Shown here piece after piece: positions 50,133-58,348 of a stretch of 64,000 nt of DNA. This DNA comes from an uncultured Clostridium sp. (GTDB taxonomy: Bacteria; Bacillota; Clostridia; Clostridiales; Clostridiaceae). Position numbers and translations under genes: made by a program. The notes under the pieces are model-generated. The model had not been told where the DNA came from. It was given only the letters and a program-made list of their open reading frames with translations, and made no database searches. Every line of letters begins with the position of its first letter. The stretch's first letter is position 1. The stretch is from assembly GCA_902785295.1 (NCBI GenBank), contig CACZYK010000006.1, forward strand, positions 1 to 64,000, in the 5' to 3' direction.

Positions 50133-50265
50133 AAAAAAACACCTCAAAATAAATTTGAGGTGCAAATAACTTAGAATATATTATTCTAAAACACTCACCT
50201 CGTAGTTTGCCATTTTAAGGTTAGCAAGTAGATACTCTTAGACCATATTTCTAAGTATATACGAG
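50133..50265 (-). ncRNA. Purine (guanine-type) riboswitch with terminator
   Basis: The aptamer (50199-50265) has P1 CTCGTA/TACGAG, the conserved TATA, the loops GAAATATGGTC and the GTATCTAC joint with the L3 stem, in the standard order. The base at the ligand-pairing position (74) is C, the class that binds guanine, hypoxanthine or xanthine. Its P1 3' side GAGGTGAG can pair with the terminator arm CACCTC. The terminator CACCTCAAA/TTTGAGGTG with T7 spans 50133-50162. High guanine would turn pbuX-xpt off. Confidence 0.93.
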
Positions 50266-50320
50266 TTTTTTCTGTTGTTCCTTGAAAGTATAACATATAA
50301 AAAGTGCTTTAGTATAGTTA

Positions 50321-51487
50321 TTATTTAATTTCCTTTAAAAATCTTTCTATTCTTTTTAATGCTTCTATTATATTTTCCATTGATGAAGCATAACAAGCCC
50401 TTACAAAGCCTTCACCACATTCACCAAAAGCATTTCCTGGAACTACAAGAACTTTTTCATTAATTAAAAGTTTTTCACAAAATTCATCTGAAGTAAGACC
50501 TGTAGATTTAATAGAAGGAAATACATAAAATGCTCCTAATGGTTCAAAACATTCTAGTCCTAATTTTCTAAATCCATCTACTAATACTCTTCTTCTTCTG
50601 TTATATTCTCTTACCATTTTATTAACACTATCATCTCCACTCTTTAATGCTTCTATTGCAGCATATTGAGCAGTTGTAGGAGAACACATTATAGCATATT
50701 GATGTATTTTTTTCATCTGGCTTATTAATGCTTTATTTCCACATAAATATCCAAGTCTCCATCCAGTCATTGCATATGCCTTTGAAAATCCATTTATAAC
50801 TAATGTCTTGTCCTTTATTTCCGGGAAACTTGCTATAGATACATGAGGTTTATCATAAGAAAGCTCAGCATAAATTTCATCAGAAATTACAATTACATCT
50901 TTTTTTGCTAAAACTTCAACTATTGGCTTTAATTCTTCTCTAGTCATTATTGCCCCTGTTGGATTATTAGGAAATGGGACTATAACAACCTTTGTTTTTT
51001 CTGTAATTGCTTCTTCTAATTCTTTTGCTGTAAGCTTAAAATCATTTTCTGCTTTAAGGTTTAATACCTTTGGAGTTGCCCCTGTAAATGCAGTACAGCC
51101 TTTATAAGCTACAAAGCTAGGCTCTGGAACAATAACCTCATCTCCAGGGCCTACTAAAGCTCTTAGTGCTATATCTATTCCTTCACTTCCTCCAACAGTT
51201 ACTATTATTTCATCATCTGGAGAATATTCTAAATCAAATTTTCTATATAAATATTTTGAAATTTCTTTTCTTAATTCTATAAATCCAGCATTAGAAGAGT
51301 AATGAGTATGTCCTTTTTCTAATGAATATATTCCTGCTTCACGCACATTCCAAGGGGTAACAAAATCTGGTTCACCTACTCCAAGAGAAATAACATCATC
51401 CATTTCATTTATTATATCAAAATACTTTCTTATCCCTGATGGAGGCATGTTTTTCACTTCAGGTCTTATCATATCTTCAATTATCAT
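50321..51487 (-). CDS. Class I/II aminotransferase (PatA/AspC type)
   Basis: 388 residues, fold-type I PLP enzyme: substrate region S-L-G-V-G-E-P-D-F, F-P-N-N-P-T-G-A, D-E-I-Y-A-E-L and the PLP lysine in I-N-G-F-S-K-A-Y-A-M-T-G-W-R. It resembles aspartate/aromatic aminotransferases and Bacillus PatA. Start overlaps the lrp stop by four bases (ATGA), so both come from the T-box transcript. The amino acid specificity is not fixed by sequence. Confidence 0.9.
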   Translation of the reverse strand: MIIEDMIRPEVKNMPPSGIRKYFDIINEMDDVISLGVGEPDFVTPWNVREAGIYSLEKGHTHYSSNAGFIELRKEISKYLYRKFDLEYSPDDEIIVTVGGSEGIDIALRALVGPGDEVIVPEPSFVAYKGCTAFTGATPKVLNLKAENDFKLTAKELEEAITEKTKVVIVPFPNNPTGAIMTREELKPIVEVLAKKDVIVISDEIYAELSYDKPHVSIASFPEIKDKTLVINGFSKAYAMTGWRLGYLCGNKALISQMKKIHQYAIMCSPTTAQYAAIEALKSGDDSVNKMVREYNRRRRVLVDGFRKLGLECFEPLGAFYVFPSIKSTGLTSDEFCEKLLINEKVLVVPGNAFGECGEGFVRACYASSMENIIEALKRIERFLKEIK

Positions 51488-51966
51488 ATAAATATATCCT
51501 CCCTATCATCAAATTTTTCTTCTTTAAATATAGTTCCATGGTCTTTATATTTTTTTAATACAAAATGAGTTGCTGTTCCTGAAACATATTCTTGACAAGC
51601 TAATTTATTTGCCACAAATGATGCAACCTCTTTCATTGTTTTTCCTTCAACTATAACAGATAAATCAAAACCTCCAGAAGACATTAAATAACATGCTTTA
51701 ACTTGTGGAAATTTATATATCCTTTCTGCAACCTTATCAAAGCCATCTCCTCTTTGAGGAATTACCTTTACATCTATAATAGCAGTAATAACTTCCTTTC
51801 CTGTATTTTCCCAATTGACAAGAGTTGTGTATCCAGCTATTATGCTTTTTTCTTCATAATCTCTTATTGCTTCTCTAACTTCTTCTACAGTTTTGCCAAC
51901 CATTGTAGCAATTTGTTCATCTGTATATCTACTGTTTTGTTCTAGAATTTCTAAAATCTCTTCCAT
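51484..51966 (-). CDS. Lrp/AsnC-family transcriptional regulator
   Basis: 160 residues from M-E-E-I-L-E-I-L-E-Q-N-S-R-Y: N-terminal HTH (T-D-E-Q-I-A-T-M-V-G-K-T-V-E-E-V-R-E-A-I-R-D-Y) and C-terminal RAM domain (V-Y-K-F-P-Q-V-K-A-C-Y-L-M-S-G-type strand, G-G-F-D-L-S-V-I-V). The longer reading frame upstream runs through the T-box terminator and is not coding. Lrp-type proteins sense amino acids and control nearby metabolism genes; here the aminotransferase is next. Confidence 0.9.
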   Translation of the reverse strand: MEEILEILEQNSRYTDEQIATMVGKTVEEVREAIRDYEEKSIIAGYTTLVNWENTGKEVITAIIDVKVIPQRGDGFDKVAERIYKFPQVKACYLMSSGGFDLSVIVEGKTMKEVASFVANKLACQEYVSGTATHFVLKKYKDHGTIFKEEKFDDREDIFI

Positions 51967-51988
51967 TTTTAATCCTCCTATTATTAAT

Positions 51989-52277
51989 AAAAAAAGCCTC
52001 ATCCCAAGCAAAGGGACGAAGCTAAAATCTCGTGGTACCACCCTAATTTAAGTAAAATATTTTACTTTCTTTAGTAGAATATAATTAATATATTCTCCCT
52101 TTATAACGTAAGGGATACGTTAATGCCTACATTAAGTTTAAACTTAGTTCTCAGCATAAGATTCAAAGGCTGCCTTCTTAAAAATAATCCTACGAAGCTT
52201 TCACCTGTACCTTCGCTCTCTTTAAAGGTCTTATTTATAATACTCTTCCTTATCATTATCTTTGAATTATTAATTTA
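51989..52277 (-). ncRNA. T-box riboswitch upstream of lrp and aminotransferase
   Basis: Recognised by AGAGAGC, the GGTGAAAG loop of stem I, AGGGTGGTACCACG (T-box with the TGGTACC antiterminator at 52031-52042) and a terminator AGCTTCGTCCC/GGGATGAGGCT with T7 (51989-52024). Uncharged tRNA would prevent termination. Read with the usual G-A-A-N-codon-A spacing in TTTGAATCTTATGC, the specifier would be CUU (Leu, 52158-52160), but I could not confirm stem I pairing. Confidence 0.88.
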
Positions 52278-52283
52278 TTTATT

Positions 52284-52312
52284 AATATATACTATTATTC
52301 TTTGTAAGTCAA
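52284..52312 (-). promoter_or_regulatory. T-box promoter
   Basis: TTGACT (52307-52312), 17-base spacer, TATATT (52284-52289) on the minus strand, immediately after the stop of the upstream aminotransferase gene. Confidence 0.7.
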
Positions 52313-52315
52313 TAT

Positions 52316-53500
52316 TTATTTAAATTCTTCTGCCAATTTAGTAAATGCTTGTAATGATTTTTCTATCTTTTCATAACTTATACAATAAGATAATCTAAAG
52401 TATCCTGGACATCCAAAAGATGAGCCTGGAACAATTAATAAATTATATTTTTTTGCAGCTTCTGCAAAAGCCTTATCATCTGGTATTAATGATTTCGGGA
52501 ATAAGTAAAATGCTCCCTGTGGCTTTACACATTCAAAGCCTAAGCTTATTAAATGATTATATAATAAATCTCTATTTTTCTTATAGATATTTACATCAAC
52601 TTCTGCTCCTAATATTCTTCCTATAACTCTTTGGAATAATGAAGGAGCATTTACAAATCCTAATATTCTATTTGCAACATTTAATGATTGTATAATATCT
52701 TCATAATCATCCATTTCACTATTTGCTACAACATATCCTATTCTTTCTCCTGGTAGTGATAATGATTTACTATATGAATATCCTATGAAAGAATTTTTAT
52801 GATAATTTAGAAGAAATGGTACTTCTGCTCCATCATAAGCTATTTCTTTATAAGGCTCATCAGATATAAGATATATACTTGTTCCATACTCTTTTTCCTT
52901 CTTTTTAAGTACCTCTGCCATCTTTGTTAATGATTCTTCAGAATATATTACTCCTGTTGGATTATTAGGCGTATTTATTATTATTGCCTTTGTTTTTGGT
53001 GTAATTCCTTTTTCTAATGCTTCTATATCTGGTTGGAATGTTTCTTTATTTGATTGAACAACTACAAGCTTTCCATCAAAGTTATTAACATAATTTTGAT
53101 ACTCTCCAAAAAATGGTGCTATTACAATAACCTCATCTTCTGGATTCAATAATGTTTTTAATATAATGTTTAGTCCTCCAGCTGCTCCACAGGTCATCAC
53201 TATATTATTTTCTGTAAGATTTGTATTATTCTTTTCATTTATAAAATCTGCAATTTTCTTTCTTACATCTTCATATCCTGCATTGTTCATATATCCATGA
53301 ACCAAGTTTTGAGGTTCTTCATTAATTATATCTATAATGGCCTTTTTAACCTCTTCTGGTGGTTCTACATTGGGATTTCCTAAACTATAATCAAATACAT
53401 TTTCTTCTCCATATTTTGCTGATAATTTTTTTCCTTCTTCAAACATAGCTCTTATTGTGGAACTACCTTTTACTAGCTTTTCCATTTTATTAGAAATCAT
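52316..53500 (-). CDS. Class I/II aminotransferase (AspB-like)
   Basis: 394 residues, fold-type I PLP enzyme: F-D-Y-S-L-G-N-P-N-V, T-P-N-N-P-T-G-V, D-E-P-Y-K-E-I and the PLP lysine in G-Y-S-Y-S-K-S-L-S-L-P-G-E-R-I-G. The PLP loop S-K-S-L-S-L-P-G-E differs from the gene at 50321 and is typical of the AspB branch with pyruvate/aspartate partners. It ends just before the T-box promoter and is not part of that transcript. Confidence 0.88.
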   Translation of the reverse strand: MISNKMEKLVKGSSTIRAMFEEGKKLSAKYGEENVFDYSLGNPNVEPPEEVKKAIIDIINEEPQNLVHGYMNNAGYEDVRKKIADFINEKNNTNLTENNIVMTCGAAGGLNIILKTLLNPEDEVIVIAPFFGEYQNYVNNFDGKLVVVQSNKETFQPDIEALEKGITPKTKAIIINTPNNPTGVIYSEESLTKMAEVLKKKEKEYGTSIYLISDEPYKEIAYDGAEVPFLLNYHKNSFIGYSYSKSLSLPGERIGYVVANSEMDDYEDIIQSLNVANRILGFVNAPSLFQRVIGRILGAEVDVNIYKKNRDLLYNHLISLGFECVKPQGAFYLFPKSLIPDDKAFAEAAKKYNLLIVPGSSFGCPGYFRLSYCISYEKIEKSLQAFTKLAEEFK

Positions 53501-53521
53501 TATTACTTTCCTTCTTTCATT

Positions 53522-53947
53522 TTATTTTCTTGACTTTCCATATAAGCCCTTTAGTATTAAACCTACACCTGCTGCTGTCATTCCATACATCATAATAGTT
53601 GTAAATAAATCTGTTCTTCTAAATGTTATTTCAAGACCCATTAATATTCCAACTAATATTATTGCTAAACCAACTATAACAAAAAGCCATCCTAGTATGG
53701 AATTATCACTAAAAAATAAAATCATTACCCCTATGATTAATGGAAGAAGTACTACACCTGTTGGAAAGTTATTCATAAAACTAAACCATCCTCCAAATCT
53801 AAAGGCTGTATGTACATCAGTATTTTTAAATATCATAAATGCACCTACACAAAATACTACAAGTCCAATAAAAAAAGTAAGAGCATCTCCTTTCTCTTCA
53901 TTTCTTTTATTTAACTTATCAGACATTTCTTCAATTTTTTTGCTCAT
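53522..53947 (-). CDS. Small membrane protein of unknown function
   Basis: 141 residues with a charged N-terminus (M-S-K-K-I-E-E-M-S-D-K-L-N-K-R-N-E-E-K-G) and four membrane helices. No known domain recognised. It probably shares a transcript with the downstream aminotransferase gene, 21 bases further. Confidence 0.7.
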   Translation of the reverse strand: MSKKIEEMSDKLNKRNEEKGDALTFFIGLVVFCVGAFMIFKNTDVHTAFRFGGWFSFMNNFPTGVVLLPLIIGVMILFFSDNSILGWLFVIVGLAIILVGILMGLEITFRRTDLFTTIMMYGMTAAGVGLILKGLYGKSRK

Positions 53948-54055
53948 ATTCCCCTCCTAAAAACTTAGATTAACACCTTTATTATACCAAGTTTTTCCCT
54001 ATATGTATTTAATTTTTATTATTTTTTATAAAAACTATTGTTATCTTCTTATTTT

Positions 54056-55471
54056 TTACTCTTTATTATTTTCTATAACTTTAATTTTATTTTTATTAAC
54101 TCCTAACACTGTACATCCAAATTTTAAATATCCTTTTATATCTTCAATAATATTTTTAGTCAACATTTCCCCTGGAGATATAATAGGTATTCCTGGAGGA
54201 TAAGGAACTATTGCCTCTTTAACTATCCTTCCTTCCCCTTTTTCTAAAGTACAGCTTTCTTCTTTGAAATTAAAGATCTCATAGGGTTCAAAAATTTTCT
54301 TAGGAACTTCTTCTCTAAAGCTTACACCTAGTTTTTCATCTTTTAGTTTTTCCATATCCATATTTTTTATAACATCATAAAGCTTATTTAAACCCTCTTC
54401 TCCATTGCATGGAGCTAAAAGCAAAACAACTCCAGAAGAAAAACTCATCTCTCCTTGAATTCCTTCTTTTCTTAAATAATTAAGAAATTTGTGGCCACTA
54501 TACCCTATTGGAAGAATAATTAAATATCTTGCTTTATCTATTATATATCCTTTAGGAAGATTTTCATTTCCTATAACTTTAACTTTTCCAAGATTATTAA
54601 TCTCTTCTCGCTTTTTTTCACATATATCAATTAATTTTTCAAAGTCTGTTTTTCCGTAATTTTCCAAGTAATGTCTTGCATAATCTAATGATGCCATTAT
54701 AAGATATGATGGTGAAGTTGTCATAAAAGCACTTATATAAAATTCAGCTTTTTCACACTCATCATTTACAAAAACAAAAGACCCTCCAGTTAATGCAGGT
54801 AATGTTTTATGTGCACTAGTAATAACATAATCACCTAAAGATGCCATCGATTTTGGAAGTTTTTCACTTATTCCATAATGTGCTCCATGGGCCTCATCTA
54901 TTATAACTTTTAATCCCATTTTTTTTAACTTACACACTACATTTTCAATATCATAGGATATTCCAAAATAATTAGGGTAAGTTATTATAATTCCTTTTGG
55001 ATTTTTTGACTTTTTTAAAGCCTTATATATTCTTTCTTCATCTGGTGGAAGAAAATATCCTTCTTCACAAACTTTAGGTTCTATATATATAACCTTAAGT
55101 TTTCTTAAAATAAGCCCATTATACACTGCTCTATGACAGTTTCTTTCAACTAAAACTTCATCTCCTTCATTAAATGCAGAAAACATAGAAGATAAAATTC
55201 CTCCTGTACTTCCATTAACCATGAAGAAAGCTTTTTTGCATTTATAAAGCTTTCTTAATTTTTCTTGTGCTTCTTTAATAACTCCTTCTGGATGGTGAAG
55301 ATTATCTAATGGTTCAACTTCAGTAATATCTAAAGAGCCTAAGCTTTCTATAAATTCTTTGCCTTTAGAATCTCTTTTAAAAGCTTGTCCATCTTTATTT
55401 CCAGGCATTGAAAAAGCTATGTTATTTTCATTTTTATAATTTATTAATGTTTCTAATAAAGGTAAATCCAT
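54056..55471 (-). CDS. Orn/Lys/Arg decarboxylase family PLP enzyme
   Basis: 471 residues of the short YaaO/SpeA-type: M-N-G-S-T-G-G-I-L near 80, D-E-A-H-G-A-H-Y-G (PLP aspartate, near 195) and S-A-H-K-T-L-P-A-L-T-G-G with the PLP lysine. The C-terminal domain ends with P-Y-P-P-G-I-P-I-I-S-P-G-E of the family. It likely makes a polyamine precursor (agmatine, cadaverine or putrescine). It begins two bases after the M16 peptidase stop, so it is transcribed with the SCIFF genes, an unusual companion. Confidence 0.9.
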   Translation of the reverse strand: MDLPLLETLINYKNENNIAFSMPGNKDGQAFKRDSKGKEFIESLGSLDITEVEPLDNLHHPEGVIKEAQEKLRKLYKCKKAFFMVNGSTGGILSSMFSAFNEGDEVLVERNCHRAVYNGLILRKLKVIYIEPKVCEEGYFLPPDEERIYKALKKSKNPKGIIITYPNYFGISYDIENVVCKLKKMGLKVIIDEAHGAHYGISEKLPKSMASLGDYVITSAHKTLPALTGGSFVFVNDECEKAEFYISAFMTTSPSYLIMASLDYARHYLENYGKTDFEKLIDICEKKREEINNLGKVKVIGNENLPKGYIIDKARYLIILPIGYSGHKFLNYLRKEGIQGEMSFSSGVVLLLAPCNGEEGLNKLYDVIKNMDMEKLKDEKLGVSFREEVPKKIFEPYEIFNFKEESCTLEKGEGRIVKEAIVPYPPGIPIISPGEMLTKNIIEDIKGYLKFGCTVLGVNKNKIKVIENNKE

Positions 55472-55473
55472 TT

Positions 55474-56694
55474 TTACCCCCTTGGATTAATAACTTGAAT
55501 TGTTGCTTGTTTAAGAACCTGATTACCAATAGCTAACATTTCTTTTACAAGTATATTATCCATATTTTCTAACATATTTTCATATACTTTATAATCATTA
55601 AACATAACACTATATTTTGAAATTTCTTTTGCAAGTTGTATAGTTTGCTCTTCTTTAAAAAGTTGTCTAAGTTTTATATTTTTGCATAATTCTTTTATTC
55701 TTTCTTCATCTAAAGAAGTTGCATCATTTTTTACCTCTTTAATAGATTCTTTAACAAGATTTATTGCCTTTTTAACATTTTTTTTAGATGTGGTGAACAT
55801 TATTTTATAAAGCTTAACATCTTTATCATAATCTATTTCACTACATACATCATATACTAATCCATTTTTAGTTCTAAGTTTATCAAATAATACAGAATCT
55901 GCTCCAACACAGAAATATGCATCAAAAAGCTTAAGCATTTTTAACTCTAGTTCTGTTAATTCTTTTATTGGAAATATCATTTCAACTCTGCTTACCTTAA
56001 TTCCATCTTTTTCTTCAATGAACTCTCCTTTTTTTGGAGTTTCAAGTGAAGAAAATGTTTTTAATCTTTTTCTAAATTTCCATCCACCAAAAAATCTGTT
56101 TATAATTTCTTTAACACTATTAAAATCTAGTGACGACACAACAGCTATTGATGTATTTGATGGAACATAATTTTCTTTATAAAATTCCTTTAAATCTTCT
56201 AAAGTCATATTTTTCAATCCTTCTACACTCCCAATAATAGGATACTTTAATCTATTTTCCTTAAAAGCATTAAAAAATAATCTATCCTCACAATACTGAT
56301 TTATATCCTCGTCCCACTCTTTAAGCTCCTGAAGTATTACATCCATTTCTTCCTTAAAACCATCTTTAGGAAAAGTTGGATTGATTAAAATATCCGATAA
56401 TATATCCATTCCTGTTTCAAAATCCTCTTCTAGAAGACTTCCATAATATATAACATAAGAATAATTGGTCATAGCATTATGGAAAGCAAAATTTTTATCA
56501 AAAATTCTATTTATTTCATATTCACTTCTAGTTTTTGTCCCTTTAAATACCATATGCTCTGTTGCATGAGCAACTCCCATAATGTTTTTTTCTACTCCTG
56601 CACCTGCATCAAGCCCAATAGAGATTGATGTTAGCTTAGATTCAGTATTTTTGTATATAATTTTTATGCCATTATCTAACTGATAATATTCCAT
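55474..56694 (-). CDS. M16-family zinc metallopeptidase
   Basis: 406 residues with the inverse zinc motif H-A-T-E-H (A-H-A-T-E-H-M-V-F-K-G-T, near 43-54) and the third ligand Glu in the region after residue 115; a second, non-catalytic lobe follows. One-chain, half-length members such as this act as dimers, e.g. PqqF-like and TldD-independent RiPP leader proteases. Its position directly after the SCIFF maturase makes a role in SCIFF leader removal plausible, but that is inference. Confidence 0.9.
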   Translation of the reverse strand: MEYYQLDNGIKIIYKNTESKLTSISIGLDAGAGVEKNIMGVAHATEHMVFKGTKTRSEYEINRIFDKNFAFHNAMTNYSYVIYYGSLLEEDFETGMDILSDILINPTFPKDGFKEEMDVILQELKEWDEDINQYCEDRLFFNAFKENRLKYPIIGSVEGLKNMTLEDLKEFYKENYVPSNTSIAVVSSLDFNSVKEIINRFFGGWKFRKRLKTFSSLETPKKGEFIEEKDGIKVSRVEMIFPIKELTELELKMLKLFDAYFCVGADSVLFDKLRTKNGLVYDVCSEIDYDKDVKLYKIMFTTSKKNVKKAINLVKESIKEVKNDATSLDEERIKELCKNIKLRQLFKEEQTIQLAKEISKYSVMFNDYKVYENMLENMDNILVKEMLAIGNQVLKQATIQVINPRG

Positions 56695-56711
56695 AATTAT
56701 CTTCCTTTTAT

Positions 56712-58076
56712 TTATTCAATTTCTTCAGCCTTTAAAGCTATAGCACATTCAATTCTCTTCTTTTGCATCTTACAACCTATTTCATAAGGTATATTCATAT
56801 CACCATTAAAGTTTACATTATTAGCTTGGCATCCTCCACTACAATAGAATCTAGCCCAACATTCTCTACACTTAGGTTTATTGTATATATGTGCCTTTTT
56901 AAATTTCTTTCCTAACTCAGCATCATAAGTATCATCAAAGATTGAACCAAGCTTATATTCTTCCTTACCAACAAATTGATGGCATGGATAAACATCTCCT
57001 TGTGGAGTTATAGCTACATATTCAAAACCTGAGCCACATCCAGAAATTCTTTTATAAACACAAGGACCACCTTGTAAATCTATGTTGAAATGATAGAAAG
57101 TGAATTCGTCTTTTCCTTCTCTCTTTCTTCTTGCCATCTCATTATATAATTTATCATAGTTATCAAATATTTCTGGAAGGTCTTCTTCTCTTATTGCTAA
57201 AGGATGACCTTCTTCTAAAACTACTGGCTCTATTGATATTTCTCTAAAACCTTCATTTAACATAGAAACTACGTCTTCATAAAAATCAACATTATCTCTT
57301 GTAAATGTTCCTCTTACATAATAAGTCTTTCCTTTAGTTCTTTTAGAAATCATCTTTTTAATGTTAGGAAGTATATCATCATAAGAACCTGAACCATCTG
57401 GTTTAATTCTTACTTTGTCATTTACTTCTTTTCTTCCATCTAATGATAAAATAATGTTACCCATCTCTTTATCCATAAATTCCATCATTTCATCATTTAA
57501 TAAAGTAGCATTAGTTGTCATTGTAAATCTTATGTTTTTATTCCACTTAGCTTCATTTTCTCTTGCATACTTTATTATTTCTTTTATTGTATCCATTATT
57601 AATGTTGGTTCTCCACCAAACAAATCTATTTCTATGTTCTTTCTAGGACCACTTCTTTTAATTACATAATCAATAGCCTTTTTAGCTGTTTCAACAGACA
57701 TTACTCCTTTATGTCCATGATATTCTCCTTCGTCTGCAAAACAATATTTACATCTTAAATTACATCCATGAATTATATTTAAACAAACAGCTTTTATATA
57801 ATCTCTATCATCCATTGAACTATGAGCTATTTCTTCATATTGGTCGGGAGAATATAATACTTCTTCTTTTACAAGCTCTTGTATTTCATCATAAGCCTCA
57901 GAAATTTCCTCTTCATCATATTTTCCTTTTAATTCATTTATTATATTTACTTTTTCCTTTAATTTATCATCATCTAATATATCATAAACAAGCTCATCCA
58001 CTACATGGACTGCTCCTGTATTCACATCTAATACAAAGTATTTATCACCTTGTTTAAATTTATGTATAAAAGCCAT
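56712..58076 (-). CDS. scfB: SCIFF peptide radical SAM maturase
   Basis: 454 residues: N-terminal leader-recognition (RRE-like) part (about 1-85), radical SAM motif C-N-L-R-C-K-Y-C-F near 105, and a SPASM/twitch C-terminus with C-G-S-G-F, C-H-Q-F, C-R-E-C-W-A-R-F-Y-C-S-G-G-C. These match SCIFF maturases (CteB, Tte1186), which form Cys-Thr-type thioether crosslinks in the precursor. The precursor gene scfA is 66 bases upstream. Confidence 0.96.
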   Translation of the reverse strand: MAFIHKFKQGDKYFVLDVNTGAVHVVDELVYDILDDDKLKEKVNIINELKGKYDEEEISEAYDEIQELVKEEVLYSPDQYEEIAHSSMDDRDYIKAVCLNIIHGCNLRCKYCFADEGEYHGHKGVMSVETAKKAIDYVIKRSGPRKNIEIDLFGGEPTLIMDTIKEIIKYARENEAKWNKNIRFTMTTNATLLNDEMMEFMDKEMGNIILSLDGRKEVNDKVRIKPDGSGSYDDILPNIKKMISKRTKGKTYYVRGTFTRDNVDFYEDVVSMLNEGFREISIEPVVLEEGHPLAIREEDLPEIFDNYDKLYNEMARRKREGKDEFTFYHFNIDLQGGPCVYKRISGCGSGFEYVAITPQGDVYPCHQFVGKEEYKLGSIFDDTYDAELGKKFKKAHIYNKPKCRECWARFYCSGGCQANNVNFNGDMNIPYEIGCKMQKKRIECAIALKAEEIE

Positions 58077-58100
58077 CTAAATTTCCCTCCATATAATTAT

Positions 58101-58140
58101 AAAGAAGCAGTAACCAAAAAAGTTACTGCCACTTCTTTTT
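58101..58140 (-). terminator. Partial terminator between scfA and scfB
   Basis: AAAGAAGTGGCAGTAAC and its complement GTTACTGCTTCTTT enclose a T-rich loop. The tail is TATAAT rather than a solid T-run. Between precursor and maturase genes it would reduce read-through and keep precursor in excess. Confidence 0.7.
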
Positions 58141-58142
58141 AA

Positions 58143-58280
58143 TTAGTTTTCACATTCTAAGTTTGCAACAGTACAAGAAGTCTTACATGCTGATTGACAT
58201 GAGTTTGCACATTCTTTGCATCCTGGTTTACATAAACTATTTTTTATATTAGTTTTGTTTATAGTTTTTATGTGTTTCAT
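58143..58280 (-). CDS. scfA: SCIFF (six-cysteine) ribosomal peptide precursor
   Basis: 45 residues: M-K-H-I-K-T-I-N-K-T-N leader start and a Cys-rich core L-C-K-P-G-C-K-E-C-A-N-S-C, then Q-S-A-C-K-T-S-C-T and C-E-N. Length and cysteine pattern fit SCIFF peptides, conserved across Clostridia and modified by ScfB to thioether-linked products of unknown role. GGAGGG lies seven bases before the ATG. It precedes scfB and has its own promoter. Confidence 0.97.
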   Translation of the reverse strand: MKHIKTINKTNIKNSLCKPGCKECANSCQSACKTSCTVANLECEN

Positions 58281-58313
58281 GCTAATATCCCTCCTTATAA
58301 ACTTTTACTACTA

Positions 58314-58343
58314 ATTATACCATATTTTTTGATAGTTTAGGAC
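58314..58343 (-). promoter_or_regulatory. scfA promoter (extended -10)
   Basis: TATAAT (58314-58319) is preceded by TGG, giving ATGGTATAAT; the -35 region is weak (TTGTCC 20 bases upstream). It lies between the histidine kinase stop and scfA. Confidence 0.6.
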
Positions 58344-58348
58344 AAAAT

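Noticed and set aside
51967..52041. N-terminal extension of the Lrp gene (25 residues)
   Set aside because: It lies entirely in the T-box antiterminator and terminator; the ATG at 51966 has a good GGAGG site.
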